Origin: Bacillus spizizenii TU-B-10
Lineage (GTDB): Bacteria > Bacillota > Bacilli > Bacillales > Bacillaceae
Assembly: GCF_000227465.1 (NCBI RefSeq)
Contig: NC_016047.1
Coordinates: 2,026,857 to 2,090,856, forward strand
Reading direction: 5' to 3'
DNA length: 64,000 bases
The first letter of the stretch is position 1; each line of letters opens with the position of its first letter. The translations under genes were made by a program, and so were the position numbers. The notes under the pieces were generated by a model. The model searched no databases, was not told where the DNA came from, and was given only the letters and a program-made list of their open reading frames with translations. Positions 17,012 through 26,046 of the stretch are shown piece after piece.

Positions 17012-18511
17012 ATGAAACGTTCAGTCTCTATCTTAATTGTATGTTTATTTATTGCATTACTAGCAAATAGCGGCTTGACTGCTCCAGAAGCATCTGCAGC
17101 AGTGACAAAAACGCCAGTATCCATAAATGGCCAGCTTAGCATAAAAGGTACACAGCTAGTCAATCAAAACGGCAAAGCGGTGCAGCTGAAGGGGATCAGT
17201 TCACACGGATTGCAATGGTATGGCGATTTTGTCAATAAAGACAGCTTAAAATGGCTGAGAGACGATTGGGGCATTACGGTTTTCCGCGCGGCGATGTATA
17301 CGGCCGACGGCGGTTATATTGATAATCCGTCTGTGAAAAACAAAGTAAAAGAAGCGGTTGAAGCGGCAAAAGAGCTTGGGATATATGTCATCATTGACTG
17401 GCATATCTTAAATGACGGCAATCCAAATCAAAATAAAGAGAAGGCAAAAGAATTCTTCAAGGAAATGTCAAGCCTTTACGGAAGCACGCCAAACGTCATT
17501 TATGAAATTGCGAACGAACCAAACGGCGATGTGAACTGGAAGCGTGATATTAAACGGTATGCGGAAGAAGTGATTTCCGTTATCCGCAAAAACGATCCCG
17601 ACAACATCATTATTGTCGGTACCGGTACATGGAGCCAGGATGTGAATGATGCTGCCGATGATCAGCTAAAGGATGCAAATGTCATGTACGCGCTTCATTT
17701 TTATGCCGGCACACATGGCCAGTTTTTACGGGATAAAGCAAACTATGCACTCAGCAAAGGAGCACCTATTTTTGTGACGGAGTGGGGGACAAGCGATGCT
17801 TCCGGAAATGGCGGAGTATTTCTTGACCAGTCGAGGGAATGGCTGAATTATCTCAACAGCAAGAACATCAGCTGGGTAAACTGGAATCTTTCTGATAAGC
17901 AGGAATCATCTTCAGCTTTAAAGCCGGGAGCATCTAAAACAGGCGGCTGGCCGTTATCAGGTTTATCCGCTTCAGGAGCATTCGTAAGAGAAAACATTCT
18001 CGGTACCAAAGATTCGACGAAGGACATTCCTGAAACGCCAACACAAGATCAACCCACACAGAAAAACAGCATTTCTGTGCAATACAGGGCAGGTGATGGA
18101 AGTGTGAACGGGAACCAAATCCGCCCGCAGCTTCACATAAAAAATAACGGCAACACCAGAGTTGATTTAAAAGATATCACTGTCCGTTACTGGTATAACG
18201 CAAAAAACAAACCTCAAAACTTTGACTGTGACTACGCGCAGATTGGATGCGGCAATGTGACCCACAAGTTTGTGGCGTTACATAAACCTAAGCAGGGTGC
18301 AGATACCTATCTGGAACTAGGGTTTAAAAATGGAACGCTGTCACCGGGAGCAAACACAGGGGATATTCAGCTTCGTTTTCACAATGATGACTGGAGCAAT
18401 TATGCACAGGGTGAGGATTATTCCTTTTTCCAATCAAATATGTTTAAAACAACGGAAAAAATCACATTATATAATCACGGAAAACTGATTTGGGGAACAG
18501 AACCCAAATAG
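17012..18511 (+). CDS. bglC: Secreted endo-beta-1,4-glucanase (GH5 with CBM3)
   Basis: A 499-residue secreted cellulase, also called eglS. The signal peptide is about residues 1-29 ([20 protein letters not shown], with a likely cut after ASA). The GH5 catalytic domain spans about 40-330. Its acid/base is E169 in [10 protein letters not shown] and its nucleophile is E257 in [10 protein letters not shown] threonine/proline-rich linker ([11 protein letters not shown]) leads to a family 3 carbohydrate-binding module from about residue 355 ([11 protein letters not shown] to the end). AAGGAGGAAAG precedes the ATG. It hydrolyses internal bonds in cellulose and mixed glucans outside the cell. Confidence 0.97.
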   Translation: MKRSVSILIVCLFIALLANSGLTAPEASAAVTKTPVSINGQLSIKGTQLVNQNGKAVQLKGISSHGLQWYGDFVNKDSLKWLRDDWGITVFRAAMYTADGGYIDNPSVKNKVKEAVEAAKELGIYVIIDWHILNDGNPNQNKEKAKEFFKEMSSLYGSTPNVIYEIANEPNGDVNWKRDIKRYAEEVISVIRKNDPDNIIIVGTGTWSQDVNDAADDQLKDANVMYALHFYAGTHGQFLRDKANYALSKGAPIFVTEWGTSDASGNGGVFLDQSREWLNYLNSKNISWVNWNLSDKQESSSALKPGASKTGGWPLSGLSASGAFVRENILGTKDSTKDIPETPTQDQPTQKNSISVQYRAGDGSVNGNQIRPQLHIKNNGNTRVDLKDITVRYWYNAKNKPQNFDCDYAQIGCGNVTHKFVALHKPKQGADTYLELGFKNGTLSPGANTGDIQLRFHNDDWSNYAQGEDYSFFQSNMFKTTEKITLYNHGKLIWGTEPK

Positions 18512-18524
18512 TTTAGCTTTTGGC

Positions 18525-18547
18525 GGGCATCAGCAATGATGTCCGTT
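18525..18547 (+). terminator. Probable bglC terminator
   Basis: GGGCATCA and TGATGTCC pair around GCAA with one G:U pair, followed by GTTTTCATC. The T tract is weak. Confidence 0.5.
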
Positions 18548-18585
18548 TTCATCATCTTATACAGCAAAACAAGGAGGTTTAGGTT

Positions 18586-18849
18586 GTGGATGAAACACTG
18601 AAGCAGTATATGATGCTGTTCAAAGAAATGAATAATGCGATAAATGGTCCGGACTATCCTGGTAAGGAAAAAGACATCCAATATCAAAAAGAACAGATCG
18701 AAGCTTACGAAAAACAGCTACAGCAAGGTTTTTCTACAGATTATGACTACGATGTATTTGCTGACTCGGTTATCAAATGCGCATATGGCGATATGACGCT
18801 GGAAGATTTGGAAGCAGTTTATTATGGATTGACAACGCCATTTTTTTGA
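18586..18849 (+). CDS. ynfE: YnfE, small acidic protein of unknown function
   Basis: An 87-residue soluble protein starting at GTG, 8 bases after AAGGAGG. It is rich in Tyr, Gln, Asp and Glu ([20 protein letters not shown] is a likely amphipathic helix). No known motif. It is placed next to bglC as in B. subtilis. In strain 168 it is followed by xynC and xynD, which are missing here. Confidence 0.82.
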   Translation: MDETLKQYMMLFKEMNNAINGPDYPGKEKDIQYQKEQIEAYEKQLQQGFSTDYDYDVFADSVIKCAYGDMTLEDLEAVYYGLTTPFF

Positions 18850-19120
<271 letters not shown>

Positions 19121-19129
<9 letters not shown>

Positions 19130-19210
19130 ATGGAATGCCGTTATGCTGAAGAAACAAATGACTACGCTTATACGTTTTGGTACCGTCGGAGTTGGCAACA
19201 CGCTTATTGA
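19121..19210 (+). other. Shine-Dalgarno plus 26-codon frame overlapping the yngA start
   Basis: The best ribosome binding site here, GGAGG (19121-19125), is 4 bases before an ATG at 19130. That ATG opens a frame of 26 codons that ends with TGA at 19208 and is out of frame with yngA. It may be a leader peptide coupled to yngA, or simply chance. Confidence 0.35.
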
Positions 19211-19547
19211 CTTTTGTGTATTTTTCCTTTTAACCGCTTTACAGGTGCCATATCTCATTGCCCAGGTTTGTTCTTATACGTCCGGAATCGCCAACAGTTA
19301 TATTTGGAATCGGATTTGGACGTTTGAAGTGAAGAAAAAAGCCGACAAACAGGAAATGATTCGGTTTATCGCCGTTAATCTCGCAGCGTCCGGTATGACG
19401 TTTTTGCTGCTATTCGGCCTTCAAAAAGCCGGATTGTCTCTTCTGATCAGCAAATTGATTGCAACTGTCGGCGGTATGGTGATTAATTTTATCGGGAATC
19501 GCCTCTGGGTCTTCCGCGATCCGTTGAAAAAATCAGAATCAATGTAA
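19143..19547 (+). CDS. yngA: YngA, GtrA-like membrane protein
   Basis: About 134 residues with four membrane helices, typical of the GtrA family: RFGTVGVGNTLIDFCVFFLL near the start, then SYIWNRIWTF and, near the end, NFIGNRLWVFRDP. GtrA-like proteins are thought to flip polyprenyl-linked sugars across the membrane. The frame is open from 19086. The ATG at 19143 gives the usual N-terminus (MLKKQMTTLIRF), although the good Shine-Dalgarno sits 17 bases away. It heads an apparent operon with yngB (UDP-glucose synthesis) and yngC, which suggests envelope glycosylation. Confidence 0.82.
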   Translation: MLKKQMTTLIRFGTVGVGNTLIDFCVFFLLTALQVPYLIAQVCSYTSGIANSYIWNRIWTFEVKKKADKQEMIRFIAVNLAASGMTFLLLFGLQKAGLSLLISKLIATVGGMVINFIGNRLWVFRDPLKKSESM

Positions 19548-19571
19548 GAAAACTGAAATGGAGTGAAGGAA

Positions 19572-20462
19572 ATGAAAAAAATCAGAAAAGCCGTCATCCC
19601 TGCAGCAGGTCTAGGAACACGTTTTTTACCTGCAACGAAAGCTCAGCCTAAGGAAATGCTCCCTATCGTTGATAAGCCTGCTATTCAATATATCGTTGAG
19701 GAAGCGGTTCAGTCAGGTATTGAAGATATTTTGATTATTACAGGGCGAAACAAGCGCGCGATTGAAGATCATTTTGACCGTTCCATTGAGCTTGAACAGA
19801 ATTTGATTGAAAAAGGGAAAACAGACATCTTAGGCGAAATGCAGGACATTGCAAATCTTGCGAATATCCATTATATTCGTCAGAAGGAGCCGCTTGGCTT
19901 GGGACATGCCGTTTTGTGCGCGGAGCATTTCATTGGCGATGAACCGTTTGCCGTCCTTTTAGGTGATGATATTATGGTGTCTGAAACACCGGCTCTTCGG
20001 CAATTAATGGATGTATATGACGTTTATGGCACAGAGGTTGTCGGTGTACAGTCAGTTCTCCCTGAGGATGTCAGCAAATATGGTATTATCAATACATCAG
20101 GGTCTCAAGGGCATGTATACGAAGTGAACGATTTAGTGGAAAAGCCTTCTCCTGAAGAAGCGCCTTCGGAAATCGCCGTGATGGGACGTTATGTGCTGAA
20201 TTCATCGATCTTCCCCGTTTTAAAGTCCATTGGCAGAGGCGCGGGCAACGAAATTCAGCTTACAGATGCGCTTCGTGAGGCTTGCCGTAAGCAGCCTATC
20301 CATGCCCGGCTGCTGGAAGGAAATCGATATGACATTGGCGATAAGCTGGGTTGTTTTAAAGCGAGCACTGAAATCGGCTTAATGCGCCCCGAAATGAGAT
20401 CTCAGCTTTTGGCCTATTTAGAAGATGTGATCAAACGGGAAACGAAAGAAATGCTGCGATAA
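19572..20462 (+). CDS. yngB: YngB, UTP-glucose-1-phosphate uridylyltransferase
   Basis: A 296-residue GalU/GtaB-type enzyme that makes UDP-glucose from UTP and glucose 1-phosphate. The nucleotide-binding N-terminus is IPAAGLGTRFLPATKAQPKE, the metal/sugar site is VLLGDDIM, and VEKPSPEEAPS lies beyond it. The GTG at 19563 is in frame, but the ATG at 19572 is correctly spaced from GGAG. It is the second gene of yngA-yngB-yngC, 24 bases after yngA. Strain 168 is reported to use it as a second UDP-glucose source under oxygen limitation. Confidence 0.93.
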   Translation: MKKIRKAVIPAAGLGTRFLPATKAQPKEMLPIVDKPAIQYIVEEAVQSGIEDILIITGRNKRAIEDHFDRSIELEQNLIEKGKTDILGEMQDIANLANIHYIRQKEPLGLGHAVLCAEHFIGDEPFAVLLGDDIMVSETPALRQLMDVYDVYGTEVVGVQSVLPEDVSKYGIINTSGSQGHVYEVNDLVEKPSPEEAPSEIAVMGRYVLNSSIFPVLKSIGRGAGNEIQLTDALREACRKQPIHARLLEGNRYDIGDKLGCFKASTEIGLMRPEMRSQLLAYLEDVIKRETKEMLR

Positions 20463-20532
20463 AAAATTGTAACCATCTTGCTCGTCAATCAGTCATATAA
20501 TAGAGAAAAAGATTAGGACAGGTGTGAAGAAT

Positions 20533-21129
20533 GTGGGCAGTTTGATAAGCGAAATTTTAACATGGCTGACGAACATGGGATATGCGGGCATTGCGATTGG
20601 CTTGATGATTGAAATCATTCCGAGTGAAATTGTATTGGCCTATGGCGGCTATATGGTATCGGAAGGCACGATTGGGTTTATTGGCGCCATCATTGCGGGT
20701 GTTATCGGGGGCACCATTGCCCAGATCTTTATTTATTGGATCGGACGCTATGGCGGCAGACCGTTTTTGGACAAATACGGGAAGTACTTATTGATTAAAA
20801 AGCATCATATCGACATGTCAGAAAACTGGTTTCAAAAGTACGGCACGGGTGTTGTCTTCTCGGCACGTTTTATACCAGTTGTCAGACATGCGATATCCAT
20901 TCCCGCAGGCATTGCCAAAATGCCGTTTCTCAAATTTGTGGTACTGACTGTACTTGCTATCATTCCGTGGTCTATCCTCTTTGTTTATTTAGGCATTCAG
21001 CTCGGAAGTCAGTGGGATGACGTTGAGAACATTGCGGGCACTTATACAACGCCGATAATGATATTGGCTATTGTCGTTATCGCCCTTTATTTTGTGATTA
21101 AAAAACGTACAGCGATATTTAAACGATAG
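20533..21129 (+). CDS. yngC: YngC, DedA-family membrane protein
   Basis: A 198-residue DedA (SNARE-associated) protein with about five hydrophobic segments. Hallmarks are EIIPSEIVLAYGGYM, GGTIAQIFIYWIGRYGG, and GVVFSARFIPVVRHAISIPAG, whose arginine motif is typical of the family. DedA proteins are linked to recycling of undecaprenyl phosphate or lipid flipping. GTG at 20533 is chosen over GTG at 20524 on Shine-Dalgarno spacing; the difference is three codons. It is the last gene of the yngABC unit, with a possible internal promoter (TATAAT at 20496). Confidence 0.9.
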   Translation: MGSLISEILTWLTNMGYAGIAIGLMIEIIPSEIVLAYGGYMVSEGTIGFIGAIIAGVIGGTIAQIFIYWIGRYGGRPFLDKYGKYLLIKKHHIDMSENWFQKYGTGVVFSARFIPVVRHAISIPAGIAKMPFLKFVVLTVLAIIPWSILFVYLGIQLGSQWDDVENIAGTYTTPIMILAIVVIALYFVIKKRTAIFKR

Positions 21130-21137
21130 CTAGCGGA

Positions 21138-21178
21138 TATGCATAAGGATGATTGATTCATCCCTATGCATATTTTTT
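21138..21178. terminator. Terminator between yngC and nrnB
   Basis: ATATGCATAAGGATGA and TCATCCCTATGCATAT form a long stem around TTGAT, followed by TTTTTT. It serves yngC and may also end nrnB. Confidence 0.87.
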
Positions 21179-22377
21179 TATCTGCGATGCTGGTTTGCCA
21201 GCTTCAAATGCTCCGCTAAAAAAGCGACAAATACTTCATCCCGCACGAGCGTTGCGGCATAATTTCTTTTAATAAACCATTCTGCTTCTTCAAAAGCTGC
21301 GAATGTTTCATCCTGTGTTTCTCCGTTAATTTGGATATTCCACTCGTTGTCTAAAGGAAACAGAAAAAATCTCATTTGTGCGCGATTTTCATATAATGAT
21401 CCGTTCGCCGATCCCTTTAGGTTATAGATATTACGGAAAGCATCTGGACGGACAGGTTCAATCCGGAATGCTTCAGCAACAAACAATTCGTATACTTCGT
21501 CGGTGATTGAACATCCGGATGCCTTTGCATGCCCCCCGCCTCCGTATCGGCCGGCGATTTCTGACACATCGATGTAATCATGAATGGTGCGCAGGCTGAC
21601 TCGTTTTGACCCCATGCTTAAAATCGCAATGTAATCGAGGTGGGGATTTTCTTTTCCTAGTCTGTTTCCAAGCTCTGAATGATACGACTCTGCGTGGACA
21701 ATGCCCACACAATGTTCATGAACAAAGGTTTGCACCATCTCCCTTTTCTTTCTGCGGAGGTAGCGCTCGATTTTTGCATCTTCTAAATCAAGCAGTTTCT
21801 CTTCAAAATCATCAAAGAAAAATTCATCATGCGCAGAAAGACGCTGAATCATTTTTTCTTCAAATTCATCGATTGACAGCAGAAAGAAAAGATCATTAAG
21901 CCGCTTCGCCTGTTTTTGATCATACTGCTCCCACTCCCATGTATCATATTGGCGGACGAGCTCTGTAAATTGATCTAAGGCATTTGTCGGTTTCATAAAA
22001 CCATTTTCAACGAGATAGCCATATAAAAGCGATGTGGCCGATGAGAGCCTTCCATCATCATACTCCACTTGGACAAATCCCCATTCATGCTCATTCAAAT
22101 GAAGCGCTGTTTTATGATGGTCAATCAGCTTCACTTTTCCGCCCGCATGAACATACTTATTTAATCTCTCTTCGTTTTCTTCGTTGACGGCGAGATCGGT
22201 GATGAATAATGCGTCTTGTCTGTTGCTCTCCTTCGCTTTTTCTAAAAAGTACTGCACTTGAGCGTTTAAGCCGTTGACAGAGTTATACCGGACCTCAACA
22301 TCTTTCCCGAATGCCAATTTTGCTACGATTCCGCATCCTACTCCGTCCAAGTCGTTATGTGAATATAAATGATACAT
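21178..22377 (-). CDS. nrnB: NrnB, DHH-family oligoribonuclease (nanoRNase)
   Basis: A 399-residue cytoplasmic phosphoesterase that degrades very short RNAs. The N-terminal metal site is HNDLDGVGCG, the second is FITDLAV, and the family motif is LIDHHKTA. The C-terminal DHHA1 region has GRYGGGGHAKASGC. AAAGGGG precedes the ATG at 22377. It is transcribed alone, convergent with yngC and tail-to-head with the yng degradative operon. Confidence 0.93.
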   Translation of the reverse strand: MYHLYSHNDLDGVGCGIVAKLAFGKDVEVRYNSVNGLNAQVQYFLEKAKESNRQDALFITDLAVNEENEERLNKYVHAGGKVKLIDHHKTALHLNEHEWGFVQVEYDDGRLSSATSLLYGYLVENGFMKPTNALDQFTELVRQYDTWEWEQYDQKQAKRLNDLFFLLSIDEFEEKMIQRLSAHDEFFFDDFEEKLLDLEDAKIERYLRRKKREMVQTFVHEHCVGIVHAESYHSELGNRLGKENPHLDYIAILSMGSKRVSLRTIHDYIDVSEIAGRYGGGGHAKASGCSITDEVYELFVAEAFRIEPVRPDAFRNIYNLKGSANGSLYENRAQMRFFLFPLDNEWNIQINGETQDETFAAFEEAEWFIKRNYAATLVRDEVFVAFLAEHLKLANQHRR

Positions 22378-22507
22378 AATGTAGGCCCCTTTTTATGATG
22401 AACTGACAATTGCCGCTAGAGGTGCGGCACCCTTTATTTACTATTCTAAAAACCATGGTGTTTTATGCAAAGTTAATTGGTTTACATAATATTATTATTG
22501 CAAATAT

Positions 22508-22533
22508 AAAAAAGAGCGCTTTTTGCGCTCCTT
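22508..22533 (-). terminator. Terminator of the yngJ-yngE operon
   Basis: On the minus strand, GGAGCGC and GCGCTC pair around AAAAA and run into TTTTTT. It follows the yngE stop codon at 22548. Confidence 0.87.
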
Positions 22534-22547
22534 AAGTCCTTGCTTTT

Positions 22548-24077
22548 TTATACAGGGTAAACCGGATGCTTTCGATTGGTAAATGTCATTTCCTTTGTCA
22601 TGTATGCCTTGAGCCGTTTGGCCAGCTCATCACGCAGCGAATTGGCTGGGATCACGGCATCAATGATCATTTCTGAAGCCAGGCGGTAGATATTGATGTC
22701 CTCTTTGTATTCCTCCCGTTTGCTGCTGATAAATGATGCCCTCTCTTCTTTCGGCAGCTCAGCGATTTTTTTTGCATAGACGGCGTTTACAGCTGCTTCA
22801 GGGCCCATGACGGCAATTTGGGCGGTTGGGAGCGCTAAGCAGCAATCCGGTTCAAACGCAGGCCCTGCCATTGCGTACAACCCCGCTCCGTACGCTTTGC
22901 GGACAATGACAGAGAGCTTTGGAACAGTTGCTTCCGACATCGCTGAAATCATTTTTGCTCCGTGCCTGATAATGCCCGCTTGTTCTACCTTTGTGCCGAT
23001 CATAAAGCCGGGGATATCCGCTAAGAACAGCAATGGAATATGAAACGCGTCACATAAGGTAATAAATTTAGCCGCTTTGTCTGCTGAATCGTGAAATAAG
23101 ACGCCTCCTTTTACCTTTGGTTGATTAGCAACAATGCCGACAGACTGTCCGTGAATTCGTGCGAGGCCCGTTATTAATTCCGGTGCGAATAAAGCTTTGA
23201 TTTCAAAAAATGAATCTTCATCAATAACCCGCTCAATCAGCTCATGCATATCAAAAGGCGCATTTTGATTTTGCGGAATGATGTCGGCAAGCGGGATGTC
23301 GAAGTGTTTTGGCGGGCGTTTCTCTTGCATAGGCGCTTTTTCTTGATAATTAGCCGGAAAATACGATAAATAAGCCCGTGCCAGACGTATGGCTTCTTCT
23401 TCAGTTTCTGCAAGAATATCTCCGCAGCCGGAGATTGAGCAATGCATACGTGCCCCACCCATTTCTTCGAGAGACACTTTTTCGCCAATGACCATTTCCG
23501 CCATCCTCGGCGAGCCTAAATACATGGAGGCGTTACCCTCTACCATAACGACAATGTCACAGAAGGCTGGAATATAAGCGCCCCCTGCCGCAGACGGTCC
23601 GAAAAGCAGGCAGATTTGCGGAATGCGTCCCGATAATTTGACTTGATTGTAAAAAATTCGTCCTGCTCCACGTCTCCCTGGAAAGACATTGATTTGGTCA
23701 GTGATTCTGGCGCCAGCCGAATCGACTAAATAAATGAGCGGACAGTTTAACTTTTCAGCTGTTTCTTGAATTCTGATGATTTTTTCAACCGTTTTGGCTC
23801 CCCATGAACCTGCTTTCACTGTTGAATCATTGGCCATCACACAAACGGTTTGGCCACCGATTTTGCCGATAGCCGTCACCACTCCATCAGCGGGAAGCCC
23901 GTCTGACATACATTCCGCAAAAAAAGCGTCTTCAAGCTCGATATCATCGTCAAACAAACGAGCAAGCCGCTCTCTGACAAAGAGCTTGCCTTTTTCCAGG
24001 TTGCTCTGATGATACTTTTCCGCCCCGCCTTTTCGAATCTGTTCGGCCCGTTCTGTTCGTTCCTTTTCATAATCCAT
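22548..24077 (-). CDS. yngE: YngE, acyl-CoA carboxylase carboxyltransferase (methylcrotonyl/propionyl-CoA type)
   Basis: A 509-residue carboxyltransferase that moves carboxyl from biotin on YngHB to a branched-chain enoyl-CoA, probably 3-methylcrotonyl-CoA. Both halves of the crotonase-like fold are present: LIYLVDSAGARITDQINVFP and GPSAAGGAYIPAFCD in the first, then PLLFLADIPGFMIGTKVEQ and AYGAGLYAMAG in the second. The frame stays open to 24335, but GGGAGG lies 8 bases before the ATG at 24077. An ATG at 24083 would add two residues. It ends the operon and is followed by its terminator. Confidence 0.92.
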   Translation of the reverse strand: MDYEKERTERAEQIRKGGAEKYHQSNLEKGKLFVRERLARLFDDDIELEDAFFAECMSDGLPADGVVTAIGKIGGQTVCVMANDSTVKAGSWGAKTVEKIIRIQETAEKLNCPLIYLVDSAGARITDQINVFPGRRGAGRIFYNQVKLSGRIPQICLLFGPSAAGGAYIPAFCDIVVMVEGNASMYLGSPRMAEMVIGEKVSLEEMGGARMHCSISGCGDILAETEEEAIRLARAYLSYFPANYQEKAPMQEKRPPKHFDIPLADIIPQNQNAPFDMHELIERVIDEDSFFEIKALFAPELITGLARIHGQSVGIVANQPKVKGGVLFHDSADKAAKFITLCDAFHIPLLFLADIPGFMIGTKVEQAGIIRHGAKMISAMSEATVPKLSVIVRKAYGAGLYAMAGPAFEPDCCLALPTAQIAVMGPEAAVNAVYAKKIAELPKEERASFISSKREEYKEDINIYRLASEMIIDAVIPANSLRDELAKRLKAYMTKEMTFTNRKHPVYPV

Positions 24078-24093
24078 GAGCATTGCCTCCCTT

Positions 24094-24876
24094 TTATATT
24101 CCCTTATATACGGCCCGTCTTTTTTCTTGAAACGCTTCAAGTCCTTCTCTCCTGTCTTTTGTCGGAATGGTATGTTCATATGCTTTTTGTTCAATTGCCA
24201 GGCCTGTAGCAAGATCTGTCTCCAACCCTTTATTAATTGCGAATTTAGCCTGACGGACAGCAATCGGCCCGTTGGCAGAAATAGCTGCGGCCAGTTCCTC
24301 TGCTTTTGGCATGAGGTCACGAGGAGCCGTGACATGCTCTACAAGGCCTATCTCTTTTGCTTCGTGTGCGGTTACGCGTCTGCCTGTATAAATTAATTCT
24401 TTTGCTTTTCCTCTGCCAATCAGCCGGGGCAGCCTTTGGGTCCCACCAGCGCCTGGGATAATAGCTAACCCTGTTTCCGGGAGGCCCAGAACAGCTGATT
24501 CAGCTGCGATTCGAAGGTCGCATGCCAATGCCAATTCTAGCCCGCCGCCTAATGCGCTTCCGTTTATCGCGGCTATGACCGGCTGCGGCAAGGCTTCAAG
24601 GAAAGCCGCCGTTCTTTGAATGAGAGATACACTTTCCAGAACCTGATCTTCTTTTAGTTTTATCCGTTCTTTCAGGTCTGCGCCCGCGCAAAACGCTTTT
24701 TCACCGGTGCCTGTGAGGATGACGCAGCGGATGTTCGAGTTGAATTCAATTTCCTGAAGAATCAATTGCAGGCTTCTAAGCATTTCCGCTGAAAGAGCAT
24801 TTGCCGCCTGAGGCCTGTTTAAGGTGATCAACGCAATATGTTCATTTTGGACAGTAAAAAGAACCGATTCTCCCAT
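24094..24876 (-). CDS. yngF: YngF, enoyl-CoA hydratase/isomerase family (methylglutaconyl-CoA hydratase)
   Basis: A 260-residue crotonase. The oxyanion-hole and CoA segments are KAFCAGADLKER and GSALGGGLELALACDLRIA; the catalytic region is LPETGLAIIPGAGGTQRLPR. Between a carboxylase and an HMG-CoA lyase, the natural reaction is hydration of 3-methylglutaconyl-CoA to HMG-CoA in leucine breakdown. AGAGAGGG precedes the ATG. It ends 17 bases before yngE. Confidence 0.92.
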   Translation of the reverse strand: MGESVLFTVQNEHIALITLNRPQAANALSAEMLRSLQLILQEIEFNSNIRCVILTGTGEKAFCAGADLKERIKLKEDQVLESVSLIQRTAAFLEALPQPVIAAINGSALGGGLELALACDLRIAAESAVLGLPETGLAIIPGAGGTQRLPRLIGRGKAKELIYTGRRVTAHEAKEIGLVEHVTAPRDLMPKAEELAAAISANGPIAVRQAKFAINKGLETDLATGLAIEQKAYEHTIPTKDRREGLEAFQEKRRAVYKGI

Positions 24877-24893
24877 TGTATTTGCCCTCTCTT

Positions 24894-25796
24894 TTATGAA
24901 GATGATTTAAATACCTGTAAATTTCGGCTTGGCAGCTGCTTGCCCATTTTTTCTTCTATCCATTTGGCTGCGGATAGCAGTTTATCAAGATTTACATTTG
25001 TTTTGATGTCCATCTGTTCAAGCATGTATACGATATCCTCAGTTGCAGCGTTTCCGGAGGAACCTGGGGCATATGGACAGCCTCCGAGTCCGCCTGTCGA
25101 GCCGTCGAACACAGTGATGCCCATTTGGAGAGCTGTGACCATGTTGGCCAGCGCCGTTCCTCTCGTATCATGAAAATGCAGGGCAATTTGATTGGCCGTG
25201 AATCGTGCCAAAAGAGCTTCAAGCACGGTTTCAACTTGGGCGGGATTTGCCGCTCCGATCGTATCTCCAAGCGATAGTTCAGAAATCCCGAATTCAAATA
25301 GGGCTTCAGAAAGGCGGATGACTTGTTCAATGGGGACATCTTTCTCGTACGGACAGCCGAAAACGGTTGAGAGGTAGGCTCTTGTTGAGAGGTTTGCTTT
25401 TTTTGCGTCATCGTTTACTTGTTTTAGAATATGAAGGGTTTCAGTAGTAGATTTGTTGATGTTCTTTCTGTTGTGCGTCTCGCTGGCGGACATAAAGACG
25501 CAAGCTTCGTCAATGCCTCCTTCAAGCGCATTCTCCAGCCCCTTTTGATTCGGGACAAGTGCCGCGTACGTTACCCCTTTTGCACGGTCGATGCCTTTTG
25601 CCACGTCTATGGCATCTCGAAGTGCCGGAATCCATTTCGGGTGAACGAAGGATGTGATTTCAATATACGAAAGCCCTGTCCGGGATAGCTGGTTGATCCA
25701 AGCGATTTTATCTTCTGTTTGTATCCATATGGGCTCGTTTTGTAAGCCGTCACGCGGGCCGACCTCTTTGATTTTCACTTTTTTAGGATATGACAT
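24894..25796 (-). CDS. yngG: YngG, hydroxymethylglutaryl-CoA lyase
   Basis: A 300-residue DRE-TIM metallolyase that splits HMG-CoA into acetyl-CoA and acetoacetate. The N-terminal signature EVGPRDGLQNEP binds the metal. The active-site cysteine is in the loop GGLGGCPYAPGSSGN. The metal histidines are in LHFHDTRGTALAN. It is the last chemical step of leucine catabolism encoded here. It lies 17 bases before yngF and 14 bases after yngHB. Confidence 0.95.
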   Translation of the reverse strand: MSYPKKVKIKEVGPRDGLQNEPIWIQTEDKIAWINQLSRTGLSYIEITSFVHPKWIPALRDAIDVAKGIDRAKGVTYAALVPNQKGLENALEGGIDEACVFMSASETHNRKNINKSTTETLHILKQVNDDAKKANLSTRAYLSTVFGCPYEKDVPIEQVIRLSEALFEFGISELSLGDTIGAANPAQVETVLEALLARFTANQIALHFHDTRGTALANMVTALQMGITVFDGSTGGLGGCPYAPGSSGNAATEDIVYMLEQMDIKTNVNLDKLLSAAKWIEEKMGKQLPSRNLQVFKSSS

Positions 25797-25810
25797 GGTC
25801 TTCCTCCAAA

Positions 25811-26032
25811 TTATTGAGTGGAATCGCTCAATTCGAGCAACACGTCTCCTTCATTTACAAAATCGCCTTCATTTTTTTTGACTTCTATTACGGTTCCGCT
25901 TCTGTCTGCAACGATCGGGATTTCCATTTTCATTGATTCCAAAATGGCAACTTCCTGGCCTTTTTCAATGTGGTCGCCGGCTTTGACGTGCACTTTCCAC
26001 AGGTTTCCCGCCATTTGTATCATAACCGTCAT
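25811..26032 (-). CDS. yngHB: YngHB, free-standing biotin carboxyl carrier domain
   Basis: A 73-residue biotinyl domain with the modification lysine in AILESMKMEIPI (first K after SM). It is the mobile carrier that shuttles carboxybiotin between the biotin carboxylase YngH and the carboxyltransferase YngE. It is small but well defined: the whole length fits a single biotinyl/lipoyl fold. It is separated by 14 bases from yngH and yngG. Confidence 0.95.
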   Translation of the reverse strand: MTVMIQMAGNLWKVHVKAGDHIEKGQEVAILESMKMEIPIVADRSGTVIEVKKNEGDFVNEGDVLLELSDSTQ

Positions 26033-26046
26033 GACAACTGCCTCCT